A DNA stretch of 64,000 nucleotides from Turnera subulata (GCA_028386065.3 JAKUCV010002721.1:152169-216168), one strand, 5' to 3'; counted from the first letter of the stretch, positions 10,692 to 22,205 are shown. The notes: a model not told the origin generated them from the sequence alone. Numbers and translations: made by a program.

Positions 10692-10765
10692 GCTCTCGTA
10701 GCTCAGTTGGTTAGAGCACCCGTTTAGTAAGCGGGAGGTCTTGAGTTCGACTCTCAACGAGAGCA
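10692..10765 (+). tRNA. tRNA-Thr (anticodon AGT)
   Basis: Complete cloverleaf. Acceptor GCTCTCG pairs with CGAGAGC. The D arm is GCTC-AGTTGGTTA-GAGC, and the anticodon stem CCCGT/GCGGG closes the loop TTAGTAA (anticodon AGT). The variable loop is AGGTC, and the T arm TTGAG-TTCGACT-CTCAA carries the TTCGA core. No intron and no encoded CCA, as expected for a nuclear plant tRNA. Intragenic A and B boxes are intact and a T5 run follows directly. Looks functional. Confidence 0.95.
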
Positions 10766-10770
10766 TTTTT
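10766..10770 (+). terminator. RNA polymerase III terminator of tRNA-Thr
   Basis: TTTTT immediately after the discriminator base of the tRNA, the standard Pol III stop signal. Confidence 0.8.
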
Positions 10771-11701
10771 AATCCCTAACCCTTACCTTTTTGTTGGCCA
10801 AGTTCCTCCACCTTCAGTGTTCTGGAAAAGAAGGAAAGAAAAATGGTACATTCCAGTGACAGGGCATATCATTCTACACATATCCGCGGCCTGATGTACC
10901 AACCACCAAAGTGGCCTGCCATACTTTCTGTTTCTGGCATGAGCACCAGCTGCCTTGGGGCCAGTTGGAAGCAATGAATGAAAATAAAAGGCAAATGCCT
11001 TAAATTCTACAACTCGAAGACAACCAAACTGCAACCCCACCTAAAGGACCACATAATGGAACTAGAAATGGCAATTGGCAGGGTGAAGTAATGAGATGGT
11101 CCTCCAAACTGCCAATCTTCTAAATTCTAACAGTTAGCAAAAGCATCTGATTATGGGAAGCATCATGTGTCAATCATAAATCTGAATGGTTGTATGCCAC
11201 GGGCTTCCCAAATTGCATGAGATCTGCTTCAGGGGATTGACATTGATTGAGGTTATTTCATGAGAGTACGTATGTGATCTTAGATGGGAGAACGGAAGCA
11301 TTAATTCTTAGCATGCACCAGTTAACTCAAGAGGATCTTAATTAAGAAATTGCTCCATTCAGGTTGCATGGCAAAACAGAATCCGTGGACAATTCCATCT
11401 CGAATGAAATCTCTTACCAAATTCGGAGGAAGCTACCTTTCCATAATAAGGTGCAAGAATTCTTTGTCCAGTGTTGCTCTCTCAATTTGTCATATTGTAC
11501 TTCCTCAAAATGGAAACAAAAGTTATTATCAAAAGAAAGAAAATGGAAATAAAAGTTCCCTAAAGTCGACAACAACATCCACCACAGCAAGAAGAACGTT
11601 CATAAAAAAAGACAGACCAACGCGCCCCACACACCCCGCTCCCCGATCCACGCGCCGAATCACAGTGCGCGTGCGGTCGCCATCTCCTCTTTCCGGCCTC
11701 C

Positions 11702-13024
11702 ATGGCCGCCGCTCCCAGCCCCGGTGATGCAGATACGGCCATCGACTGGGCCACCCGCAAGGTCAAGCTCCGTGTCCCAGCAGGAAGCCCTGTCCAACGC
11801 TCCCGTTCCCGCTCACGGGAGAGAGCAGCCGGCGTGCTCCTCTCCTCCGGCCGGCACGGCTCGCTATCTCCTCAACCAAGCAGGATCCAGATGCCTACTT
11901 CAACTCGTCTCCCGGAGTTTGCAGCCGGTGGAAGTCAACCCCGATCTCTGGAAAGCCGAGACCTGTCGCCCTCACCGCTGGAATCTTCTTCGCCGGCTAT
12001 AGTCGGACCGCCCCCACCGTCTGAGCCTCCAGCGACTCACTCTGTCCTTCCCGGTGCAGCTCCGGCGCCCCCCCATTCTGGTGCAGTGGGTGCTCCAACT
12101 GGCAACAACAATGAAGAGGGCATTGTTGCGGGACTAAGGCCCAATGACCCGACCCGTCCTGTTTCAACCGGGGCAAACCAGCCTTCTCAACCCATCCCAA
12201 CACCTACCAATCCGGAGGTTTCCGATGTGTCCATGGATGATGTGCGCCCGAGTTACCGTGATTCTCTCTTTTCCGGTTCCAACCCGCTATACCAATCGGA
12301 CCCGTGGGAACTTGAGGGAGAGGCTGAGTATGAAGAAGGAGATTTGATGGTGACCGAGCATGATGGTGTGGAGGATTTAGTTCTATCTGATCCTTTTAAA
12401 GCCAGATTGGACAAGCAATGGGAGAATGCAGTGATTGTCAAATTATATGGACGATATATAGGCTTCACAGCACTGCGTACAAAACTGGTCGAGCTATGGC
12501 GGCCAGCCGGGTCGATCAAGATCATTGATCTCGAGAACAATTTTTATTTGGTGAGGTTTTGGGACTCTTCAGATTATTTGCATGCCCTGACCGACGGACC
12601 CTGGTTCATTTACAGAAGCGTCCTCAGCGTGCAACCTTGGTCCCCCAACTTCCGAGCTTCTTCCGGCAAAATCGACTCCATCGTCACCTGGATTCAATTC
12701 CCTGACTTTCCGACCAACCGGTACCATTCCCGGATTATGCGACAACTCGGCAACATGGTGGGGAGAACAGTCAAACTCGACGGTAATACTTCTAACCCCA
12801 CTAGAGCTAAATTTGCACGAGTAGCTGTTTGCCTTGATTTAACGCAACCCCTCAAGGGGACTGTCTACCTTGAAGGGGAACCGTTAAAGGTTGGTTATGA
12901 AGGATTACCAGATATTTGTTATCGTTGTGGGAAACTGGATCATAACATCCTAGCTTGCCCGGAAGCTCCGCATATTCAGGGAGACAAGAATGTGCCCTCC
13001 CCCCCTCCCCCGTACCACCGATGA
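11702..13024 (+). CDS. LINE-C ORF1, 5' part: DUF4283 plus zinc knuckle
   Basis: 440 codons. A long Ser/Arg/Pro-rich N-terminus (RSRSRSRERAAG near residue 35) precedes DUF4283 at about 235-380 (WENAVIVKLYGRYIGFTALR, then WRPAGSIKIIDLENNFYLVRF). The CCHC knuckle CYRCGKLDHNILAC lies near 405-418. The frame stops at TGA 13022-13024, just after the C-rich stretch 12996-13012. Similar over its length to LINE-A ORF1 but with a longer N-terminus. The reading frame of DUF4283 is undamaged. Confidence 0.8.
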   Translation: MAAAPSPGDADTAIDWATRKVKLRVPAGSPVQRSRSRSRERAAGVLLSSGRHGSLSPQPSRIQMPTSTRLPEFAAGGSQPRSLESRDLSPSPLESSSPAIVGPPPPSEPPATHSVLPGAAPAPPHSGAVGAPTGNNNEEGIVAGLRPNDPTRPVSTGANQPSQPIPTPTNPEVSDVSMDDVRPSYRDSLFSGSNPLYQSDPWELEGEAEYEEGDLMVTEHDGVEDLVLSDPFKARLDKQWENAVIVKLYGRYIGFTALRTKLVELWRPAGSIKIIDLENNFYLVRFWDSSDYLHALTDGPWFIYRSVLSVQPWSPNFRASSGKIDSIVTWIQFPDFPTNRYHSRIMRQLGNMVGRTVKLDGNTSNPTRAKFARVAVCLDLTQPLKGTVYLEGEPLKVGYEGLPDICYRCGKLDHNILACPEAPHIQGDKNVPSPPPPYHR

Positions 13025-13776
13025 CTACTAGGGAATCAACTGCCTCGGCACACGAAGGGCGGGGGGACTGGATGAATGTCCCTCGAAGGTCTAGACGGCC
13101 ACCCCAGCGTCAAACCTCTGGCCCTCTAACCTCCCCATTAACCTCTCATATTAGCACTCCACCCAACAGGTTCCAAGTTCTTAGTCGTCTTCGACCTGAA
13201 AACCCAGAAACCGTCATTCCCCCGACCCCGTCTGCTCCCACCCTACCACTTCAGCCCACACCACAAGCCCCCCAAGTAATACCAATTATACCTTTCCCTC
13301 CTCCATCAACAACAAATGAGGATACTACCCCCTCACAGCCTGTACCTTCCCCTCTCCCTACACTTCACGATTTCTTAGGAGAAGGGACAATCAAACGCTC
13401 AAAAAATAAGCTTTCTACCCGAGCCCCAAAGCAAGCCAACAAAAAATCTCAACCCCTAAAAATATCGAAGCTTTTACCCAAGGAAACCCCCAAAAGACAA
13501 CCCCTCCAGAATGTGTCCAACACCAGCACCCACCCGTCTACCTCTGAATTAGTCCAAACCCTCATCGGACCTGCACCCCCCACAGTTCCTGCCACCGCCA
13601 GCTACCCCGTTGTCTCCAACAATTTCCACCATCCGCCCCCGTCCCGACCCCACCGAAGTCAGAACCACACGGCAGTAGTCCTCACAGAAGACTGCCATCG
13701 GATGATTTCCTCCCCTGGTGCATCCAGCTCCAACATGAATCTGGATCGGCCGCCGGAAACTTCCCATCCTCGCTGA
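12955..13776 (+). CDS. LINE-C ORF1, 3' part in the -1 frame
   Basis: Open -1 frame that overlaps the zinc-knuckle frame and carries the W-M-N-V-P motif (GDWMNVPRRSRRPPQR) followed by a Pro/Thr-rich tail. The frame's first ATG (12955) is probably not used; the part from about 13010 on is the true ORF1 C-terminus. The change of frame falls at or near C-CCC-CCT (12994-13003 region), which resembles both a slippery site and an error-prone homopolymer. No ORF2 follows; the next 234 bases are 3' UTR. Confidence 0.55.
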   Translation: MPGSSAYSGRQECALPPSPVPPMTTRESTASAHEGRGDWMNVPRRSRRPPQRQTSGPLTSPLTSHISTPPNRFQVLSRLRPENPETVIPPTPSAPTLPLQPTPQAPQVIPIIPFPPPSTTNEDTTPSQPVPSPLPTLHDFLGEGTIKRSKNKLSTRAPKQANKKSQPLKISKLLPKETPKRQPLQNVSNTSTHPSTSELVQTLIGPAPPTVPATASYPVVSNNFHHPPPSRPHRSQNHTAVVLTEDCHRMISSPGASSSNMNLDRPPETSHPR

Positions 13777-14027
13777 CCGGTCATGTTTTCGGTGTTATAC
13801 ATCCAGTCGTTGCAGCGGTTTTTATTCAGCAGTTCATTTTGTGTTTTCCCTGTCCTTTTTGTCCGGGATCCTGATCCCTAGTCATGTATTTTTTTACTAT
13901 GCCAGACATGTCTCTTGTATAAGATAGAAGTCGACCTGAGCTATCGACTTCTAATCATGTACATAGCTCACGTATATTTCTTTAATATACTTCCCGGTTT
14001 CGACCAAAAAAACATCCACCACAGCAA

Positions 14028-14819
14028 TGATGGGATAGCTAGTAGTAGGATATTTCCTCAGTGTTTTTGGTCCTTTCATTTTGTAAGATGTATGAGGTCG
14101 CAAAATGAAAAAAAAAAGAATGGTATGTCGATTGTCGGTTACTCAAGTTTCAAATTCCAAGATGAAGGTTCATCAAGGAAACCAGAATTCAAGGCTAAAA
14201 GGTAGGGTATGTATATAGAATCGCATGTGGTTCAAAAAAGAAAAATTGTAGAATCACATGGAAGAGCGATCTTAAACAAAGAAGATCCAAAGGCTTAAGG
14301 TTAGAAACTGCGTAGGTAGGGCACTGTTAAAACATAAACTGATTAAAAACACTTATTCGGGACAGAATCGACAGATACGATTCGTTTTCACCAAAGACAT
14401 TTTTGCAACGAACGAAGAGACATAAGCAGGACAAGCCATAGCCGTACCATTTTAGTAGCACCTGGCCTTGGTACTTTCAAACAATAATACTCCTTTCTTA
14501 CCCAAAAAAAAACTGAAGGTAAAGATAAAAGGAATTGGTTGTTGTTCAATTAGGAGGAGAAAAAAGAACTCAAGACTCTATCGTAATCTTCCTTGCAAAC
14601 CGATGAACGCAATCATGTAAGTCTAACTGGGACCATTTTCTCCAATCTTCATTTTTTTTTTTCTTGAACTTTCCAATCCCAATTTCTTACGTAAAGCTCA
14701 GTTTGCACACAGGATAAGGCTCCACAGATTCTTTTTTTGGATAACGTAAATTGTAGACTGATAAATAAATAACAAATTAGCAATAAAATAATCATGCACT
14801 CCCTACTAAATTATATGTG
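14028..14819. other. Intergenic DNA between half-LINE and SINE
   Basis: AT-rich with short homopolymers. No coding region, repeat boundary or RNA gene was recognised. Confidence 0.4.
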
Positions 14820-14832
14820 AACTAGATGGTTT

Positions 14833-14995
14833 CTTTTTGTTTTTTTGGTTTCTCATCCGGTATCCGGCCCGGTCGCGTACCTGATTTTGGTGGGTAAATC
14901 TCTCAAAGAGAATTTTCAGCATACACGGGGACTCGAACCCGAAACCTCGGGTAAGCGAAACAAGTCGCTTACCAATTAAACCAACCCCAATTGGT
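14833..14995 (-). mobile_element. Second tRNA-derived SINE (different family)
   Basis: Minus strand: A box TGGTTTAATTGG and B box GTTCGAGTC lie near the 5' end (about 14985 down to 14932). A body rich in CCGG and a T-rich/A-rich 3' end (plus-strand T runs at 14833-14847) follow. Flanking direct repeats AACTAGATGGTTT (14820-14832) and AACTAGATAGTTT (14996-15008) differ by one base. About 163 bp. The body is unlike the SINE at 6644-6842. Confidence 0.78.
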
Positions 14996-15008
14996 AACTA
15001 GATAGTTT

Positions 15009-15981
15009 TTTGAAATCAACTTATTGGTGCTTTATAACTATAAATTCTAAATGAATGAACCATTCTTAAGAATCAGATTCTATCTTTATGAATATCGGTT
15101 CTAATTCTTAGAAACATCAAATTATTTAGGATAGGCAGATTCCAGATCTTGAAACACTAAATTAACAATCATTGTACCCCGTCAACATAGGTATGGCGCA
15201 TTATAAATTGGGAAAAAAATCGTATGATCACATAAAATAAAATCCAACTTTATTAGAGTCAAGTCACACCATCCAAATGAAAAGATCCTTTATCTTGTAC
15301 TACTGCCTTCAAAACGAAGCCAATCCATCCTCTCTAATAATTTAAGTCAAATCTTCAAAGTTTAACTTTAAACTGACCACCACACCGAATATACAAAATT
15401 TACATTTACATGCTTCCTTCGTGTACTACTAATATTGTATTATACTAATTACTACCAAAATCCAATCTCCATAACTAACATTCACTGATTGCCGCACACG
15501 TCCTTGGATTCTGCAGAAGAAAACCCCACCCACGACGTCACCCATTTTCCTCTTGTCAATCGCCCATTTACTCAAAAATCCGCTGCCGGCTGCATAATCA
15601 CCAGAGTCCACGCAGCAATCAATCAGTGAGGACCGTGTGAGGAACACGAGCTTCCCTCTCTCTCTCTCTCTCTGCCATGTCCCTTTCGCCCAACCACCAT
15701 CTTCCTCCTCCAAACTCTAATCCACAAAATTACCCAATAAAATCAAACCAAATGCACTAATCAAGTCACTTTTCCCTCTTCTCCAATCCATAACGCAATC
15801 ATCCCCTCTTCTCCATTTCATAACGTGTAAAGTAACGCAAACTAGAAAGGGAAAGAGCTACGGCCACGAGGGCCTAAACTCTACGGAGCAAGCAAGGGAA
15901 ACCCAAAACTGTACCTTTGTCCCTATTCGTAAATATCCCTTTCTTTGTAACTATTCCTTTCCCTCCCCTTTCACTCCTCTC
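15009..15981. other. Upstream region of PLDd-1
   Basis: No gene seen. From about 15840 on it aligns by eye with the PLDd-2 promoter (24290 on), sharing GGAGCAAGCAA and CCCTATTCG blocks, and a CT repeat lies at 15657-15673. This is the likely promoter and enhancer region of the PLD gene. Confidence 0.5.
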
Positions 15982-15988
15982 TATAAGG
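15982..15988 (+). promoter_or_regulatory. TATA box of PLDd-1
   Basis: TATAAGG 139 bases before the ATG, in a position matching TATAATAG of PLDd-2 (24431). A pyrimidine-rich leader with TATTCCTC repeats follows. Confidence 0.6.
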
Positions 15989-16120
15989 CTACAGCTACAC
16001 ACACACTACAGTCGCTCTCTCTCTATTCCTCTATTCCTCTATTCCTCAAATGTGCCGTTAGATTTTTCCGTTTCTTCTTCTATAGTTAACGGTTGAAAGA
16101 AAAAGGGAAGAGAAACCGAC

Positions 16121-19100
16121 ATGGGGGAGATCTCCGGTGACCGGAAGGTCATCTACCTTCACGGTGACCTGGACTTGCACATCGTGGAAGCCAGGAGGCT
16201 GCCTAACATGGACGCCATCTCGACGAACCTGCGTCAGTGCCTGGGCGTCTGCAACGCTTGCACGACCGCCGGCGACAGACCCGGCCCCGCCGACGGCGAC
16301 AGCGAAGGGGGGAGCGACAAGGAGCACCACCACCACCACCCCCGTAACATCGTCACCAGCGACCCTTACGTCACCGTCGTGGTCCCTCAGGCCACGCTGG
16401 CGCGCACGCGCGTCCTCAAGAACGCGAAGAACCCCAGGTGGAAGGAGCGGTTCAACATTCCCATGGCTCACCCGCTAGCCGACCTGGAGTTCCACGTCAA
16501 GGACAACGATCTCTTCGGCGCCGAGATGATCGGCGTCGCCAAAATCCCCGCGGAGAGGATCGCCTCCGGGGAGTTGATCCAGGACTGGTTCCCTATATTC
16601 GGGTCCAACGGGAAGCCGCCGAAGCCGGACTCGGCGCTCCACCTGGAGATGAAGTTCACGCCGTGCGAGAAGAACCCGGTGTACCGGCACGGCATTGCCG
16701 GTGACCCGGAAAAGCGAGGGGTGAGGGGAACCTACTTCCCGTTGAGGAAGGGAAGCCACGTGACACTGTACCAAGACGCTCACGTGCACCCTGATGGGTT
16801 CTTGCCTGAAATTGAGCTGGATGAAGGGAAGGTTTATAGGCAGGATAAGTGCTGGGAGGATATTTGCTATGCAATATCTGAGGCGCACCATATGATATAC
16901 ATAACTGGGTGGTCTGTTTTTCATAAGATTAAGTTGATCAGAGAGCCCACCAGGCGGTTGCCTCGCGGCGGAGACTTGACTCTTGGGGATTTGCTCAAGT
17001 ATAAGTCGGAGGAAGGGGTGAGAGTTTTGTTGTTGGTTTGGGATGATAGGACTTCCCATGATAAGTTTGGTATCACTACGGTGAGAATTTTGACCTGCTT
17101 TTATAGTTTGCTTCTGTCCATCTTTTTGTTGGTTGTGGTGTTTGTTTTTGATTCGAAGGATTAGGTTTGGACGGCAGCTTCTGTTGAGTGGAAAAGTAAA
17201 GATTCATTTGTGAATTACAAATACTTTAAACTATAGAAGTGAGAATGGGGGGGCACGTGTGCGTTCTCTTGGCGATGAGTAGTTTTGTTGTTTCTTTCTT
17301 TTTCATCTTTTGTTTGGTGGCTTTTGATTAACATATGTAGATGTGCTATTAACAATGCCCCTAATATGAAGTCACATTTGATGCAGGAAGGAGTGATGCA
17401 GACACATGATGAAGAAACCAGGAAATTTTTTAAGCATTCGTCGGTCACTTGTGTGCTGGCACCTCGCTATGCTAGCAGTAAGCTCGGTTATTTCAAACAA
17501 CAGGCAAGCTTATTTGAGTCACAAATGAATTGCTGTATTACAGGTTTCGACAGTTATTTGTTTTAAAATGTTTGCTAGAGATTGTTTGAACTGGATTTTT
17601 CATTTACTTTTCCTCAACCAGTGCAATCTCGGTGAACCTTTTCCATTTTCGATAAACTCCCCTCACTTTCCATCCTTTATATTCTGGAAAGACATTCCTG
17701 AACAGGTTTCTGATATTGCTTAGTTGACTATGTTCTCCAGATTGTTGGAACCATTTTTACGCACCATCAGAAATGTGTTCTTGTGGACACACAAGCGTCT
17801 GGTAATAATAGGAAGATAACTGCATTTATTGGTGGCCTTGATCTTTGTGATGGACGATACGATACCCCTGAGCATCGATTATTTCGTGATCTGGACACGG
17901 TATTCAAGGATGATTTCCATAATCCAACGTTTCCTGTAAGTAGTGGACAATATATTCGTTTTAACTTTGAATGTCTTTGAATGCATCTGTATTTTAGTTC
18001 TCGTGCTTCTTAGATTCCACTGTTTTGGTCTTAATGTGCTGGCATACATTGTTTCCTCTGTTATACATTGTTAAACAGGACCACCTTGACGTTTAAGTTG
18101 TAATATTCCTACCAAATGAGTAGTAAAATGAAATAATGATGCATTGTTGATCTCCTGTCCTAAGTTCTTACTTATCATTTCTATTCTTCCCTGAATGTTT
18201 TTGTTGTCTTAGCACCTTTTCCTTTCAGTTTTTCTTTTTCATTTGTTTGGTGTTTGGTGTATTAGCCTGGGACGAAGGCACCAAGGCAACCATGGCATGA
18301 TCTGCATTGCAGACTTGATGGCCCTGCTGCATATGATGTTCTTATCAACTTTGAGCAGCGTTGGAGAAAAGCAACAAAATGGAAAGAGATGGGACTACGT
18401 TTTAAAAGAATATCTCATTGGCATGACGATGCATTAATTAAGATAGAAAGAATATCATGGATTCTTAGTCCACAGTTCCCCACATTAAAGGATGGCACTA
18501 CTGTAGTTCCAGGAGAGGATCCAGCAGTATTTGTTTCCGAGGAAAATGATCCAGAGAATTGGCATGTTCAGGTTATATTATTTATTCTTTATTTGTTGGG
18601 TGAAATGTTGTTGTTAATTCATTATCTTTCTGACTGGAGCTTTTCATTTTCTTCTTTAGATTTTCCGCTCCATTGACTCAGCATCATTGAAAGGATTTCC
18701 GAAGACTTTTGACAAGTGTGAAGCTCAGGTTTGTGCAGCAAGTTCAGAAATTTCAGTTCTCTTTTTTATATGAACTAAAACATTAGACATAATGCAACTA
18801 GCTTTTTTTTTTATGCTAATACTGCAAACTAACTTTAGTTTGGAGCTTAGTTCACCTTGGTAACATTTGCTTATTGATATTTTCTTTTGGAAAAAAAAAA
18901 TCAGAACCTCATCACTGCAAAGAATCAGGTCATAGATAAAAGCATTCAAACTGCGTACATCCAGGCGATCAGATCTGCTCAGCATTTCATATACATTGAA
19001 AATCAATATTTTCTTGGCTCATCATATGCATGGCCATCTTATGAGAATGCAGGTCAGTATTTCAATCTTTTGGTTCACCAGCCTCATATCTTGTGCTTCT

Positions 19101-21942
19101 ATGCCTTTTGTCTCCGTTGTTGTGCACCATTGTTGGGTTTGTACTTATTCTGCGAATTATGTGGATTCTTAGATTCTAGTAATATACAATTTTGAGCTTT
19201 TGTATTCATTTGATTAGGTTTAACCTAAATTTCGCCCAATGCATGTGTCTTTTAAGTATTATGACTTCCTCCTCACTGAAGTGGTTTTTTGTTCTTAAAA
19301 TGATGATTGGTTTACTTTGGTCATCAATGATGTCATCCATCACTGTTCCTTCCACCAGCTCCTATAGCTGAAAGTGTGCACAAGTGCTGAAGCTGAAATT
19401 TCGTATGGGATTAGGAGCCTGCAGCCCTACGTGTTTTTTCTACTTGGTTGGCGGATGTCAATTGCTTGATTGTGACTGTCTATTCTGTATCAGTTTTATA
19501 TACTAACTTATGAAGTGTGACTATGGCACCCCATGTCTTGTTATGTGTGATACAGGAAACTGAATTATGTCTGTTTATTTGTATTACAGGAGCCGATAAT
19601 CTAATTCCAATGGAGTTGGCTTTAAAAATTGCTAGTAAAATCAGAGCAAATGAGAGATTTGCAGTGTATGTGGTTTTGCCTATGTGGCCCGAGGGTGATC
19701 CAAAGTCTGCAACCATGCAAGAAATTCTCTTTTGGCAGGTAATGTGGTCATATACTGCATTTAGTTGAAATATCAATGAAATTATATAAACGTCAGTCAT
19801 GAGTAGTTATCTTCCACTTCCGTCCCGTTACTTGTTGTTTTCTTATCCTTGCATCAACGCAGTCATTCTAGATTTTTCTGGTGCTATGCCCACCGATGGT
19901 GTAAGATTGAGCCTGTATTAACAATGGATGCCAGTAATAGGTGTTTTTTCAGCTCTTGCCCCCTTTTCTTCAAATTTTTGTTTTGGTGGACATGATTGTG
20001 CCTTAAACTTAAACATATGGGAAATTTGAGTTCTATTTTTCCTCGTCCTTCTGTTTATTACAATTCATATGATTGTATTGTTGGTGTCCATTGTCTTGGA
20101 ATTGCAAGGATAACTTCCTTAGGTCTTTATGCTCAATAGGTGGATCCGGTCCTGTAATTCTGGAGCAAGTTTTGCTAAAAACATAACATTCTGGTGGCCA
20201 GGATTCATGTTTGTAACTTCCTCAAGTTTTTCCTTGCAGAGCCAGACAATGCAAATGATGTACAGTATAGTTGCAAAGGAACTTAAATCAAAGCAATCTG
20301 TGGACTCACATCCTTGTGATTTTCTTAACTTCTATTGTCTTGGTAATCGAGAAAAAATCTCACCTGAGAAGTTGAGTCCTAATGGTGGAACGGTAAATTT
20401 TTCTCGTAGCATTGCTCCACTGCTTAATGATTTGCTGTATGCCCTGCCGTTTTCCATATAATTGTTAATATAGTTTACTGTTCATTTCTAATTCTGTGGC
20501 TAAAAAATTCCTAGGGTTTGGTATCAGGTATCAACTGCTGCTCCATTTTTTTATTCATTTTATCGAACATAGATCTGAGGTCTTTTTCTCTTTGATCGAA
20601 AAGGCTAAGATTCTTTATTGAGAATCCAGATTCACCAGATACACCAGTTCTTCATCTGAGGTCCTTTTGTTGTAGCCTTTTATCAGTCTCTTAATTTTAA
20701 TTTTTTACAGGGATAATATGGTGTCGTAGTACATTTGAAAACTACGAAACTATTGAAGAATGAATATTTTTCTTTGTAACACTGTTAAGAAGCGAGAATC
20801 TACTTAATCTTTAATCTCTATAGCTGATGAAACTTTGGTCCATTTTCTCCCGATCCTACTATCTGGTACTGGGGTTTTCTTTGTTCTATATATACAGACT
20901 GTAATGATATTATCCTGTTCATATTTCTGCCCCTATTTAAGGGGACAATGTTCTATTTGATTGTGTTAGTTCCAGGTGCTCATATGACTGGAGAGTTATT
21001 GTTACTTTCTGTTCAATTATTCTAAAGTGGAAACTCCAGCATTTTTTGAATGCCTATGGCATCTTTAGTTTATAAACAAATCTAAAAACAATTTGTAATT
21101 GTCCCTTGGCATATCGTGTCATGAGAATGTTAACCTTCTCTTCTCATATGTTTTGTGGTAGATGTTTAATTCAGTTTTGGCATAATTGAGATATCTGTAA
21201 TCTTAAAGCATTATACTATCTGTTTAGCAGTTCCCGATGTAAACTTTAAATAATGCAGTTGATATTTGGTGTACCTTTGTGCCTTCTTTATCTTTTTACT
21301 GGCAGTAACTCTTGCAAGGCTTTCTGGTTAAATTTGCCTATCAGGTGTCCGATGCTCAAAAGTTTCAGAGATTCATGATTTATGTCCACGCCAAGGGAAT
21401 GGTAGTAGATGATGAGTATGTGATAGTGGGATCTGCTAATATTAATCAGAGGTCCATGGCTGGTTCAAAAGATACAGAAATAGCCATGGGTGCTTATCAA
21501 CCCCATCACACATGGGCTACCAAGAGGAGGCGTCCCCGGGGTCAGGTTGGTTTCCCATTTCTCAAGCTGGTGCAAAACTTTTGTCTTTTGGCCTCTTAAT
21601 TTTTCAGTTGTTCAAGAGCTATTGCATAAACCATCCACATCGCAGGTCCACGGATACAGAATGTCTTTATGGGCGGAGCATCTAGGTGGCAAAGATGGTC
21701 TTTTCATCGAGCCTGAGAGTTTGGAATGCGTGCAGGCAGTGAATACCATTGCACAAGAAAATTGGAAAAAATACACGGATCCTGATTTCAAGCAGTTGCA
21801 GGGTCATCTTCTCAAGTATCCCTTGCAGATAGATGCTGACGGGAAGGTTGGCCCCCTTCCGAACTATGAAACTTTCCCTGATGTCGGAGGGAAAGTAATT
21901 GGGGCCCATTCCACTGCACTTCCGGATACTTTAACTACATAA
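16121..21942 (+). CDS. PLDdelta: Phospholipase D delta, copy 1 (PLDd-1)
   Basis: Ten coding exons: 16121-17080, 17387-17503, 17741-17935, 18266-18571, 18660-18728, 18905-19052, 19590-19738, 20240-20392, 21345-21545, 21646-21942. They give 864 aa, normal for PLD delta. PLD cuts phosphatidylcholine/-ethanolamine to phosphatidic acid at the plasma membrane. An N-terminal C2 domain (about 10-165) keeps acidic Ca2+-site residues ([19 protein letters not shown]). HKD motif 1 is HQKCVLVD (368-375) and HKD motif 2 is HAKGMVVD (714-721); IENQYF and the C-terminal LPDTLTT are typical of the delta class. Intron 2 uses a GC donor (17504). The Gly/Asp/His-rich insert in C2 loop 1 (HHHHH near residue 68) is specific to this copy. 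First of three tandem copies. Confidence 0.95.
20588..20653. mobile_element. 66-bp insertion in PLDd-1 intron 8, with target duplication
   Basis: Flanked by 15-bp direct repeats ATCTGAGGTCTTTTT (20573-20587) and ATCTGAGGTCCTTTT (20654-20668), one mismatch. The matching place in PLDd-2 intron 8 (near 28033) has a single copy (GATCTGAAGTTCTTTTG), i.e. an empty site. The insert starts with a T/C-rich stretch and TTTGATCGAAAAGG, resembling a minus-strand 5'-truncated retroelement tail. Confidence 0.6.
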
Positions 21943-22187
21943 TGGCCTCATGTTAGATTTAGAACTACTGACAAATATGACTGGGATTGCTTAGTTTGTA
22001 GGAGGAGCTTTGTATTGGTTGATTAATTTTCTGTTTCTAATTTGTCTAACCCAATTTGAGTGTCCACTTTGATGTTTTTGATTCTACATTATGTGTGTAA
22101 TTTGTAAACTGTAAAGTGAATATTGGAATGAAATGCTGGGTTTCTCAACTGACACTGGGTAGAGGTCGTCAACATTGCAATACTATC

Positions 22188-22205
22188 AATGCAAACTGTA
22201 AGTTG
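22188..22205. repeat. LINE-B target-site duplication, left
   Basis: AATGCAAACTGTAAGTTG. The right copy at 23220-23237 has one mismatch (C to T). Confidence 0.8.

Larger units (their letters stand above)
11591..14010 (+). mobile_element. 'Half-LINE': ORF1-only non-autonomous LINE (LINE-C)
   Basis: A 2.4-kb insertion bounded by a perfect 17-bp target duplication AACATCCACCACAGCAA (11574-11590 and 14011-14027). It contains a 5' leader, an ORF1 of the same family as LINE-A (11702-13776, split by a -1 frame change), and about 230 bases of 3' UTR ending TTCCCGGTTTCGACCAAAAA. ORF2 (endonuclease/RT) is absent, yet both ends and the target duplication are intact, so the short form itself was the mobile unit. 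It must have used an RT supplied in trans. Confidence 0.85.

Noticed and set aside
16475..17059. 194-codon minus-strand open frame opposite PLDd-1 exon 1
   Set aside because: Shadow of a GC-rich exon; a similar shadow occurs at the same place in copies 2 and 3 because the plus-strand codons are conserved.
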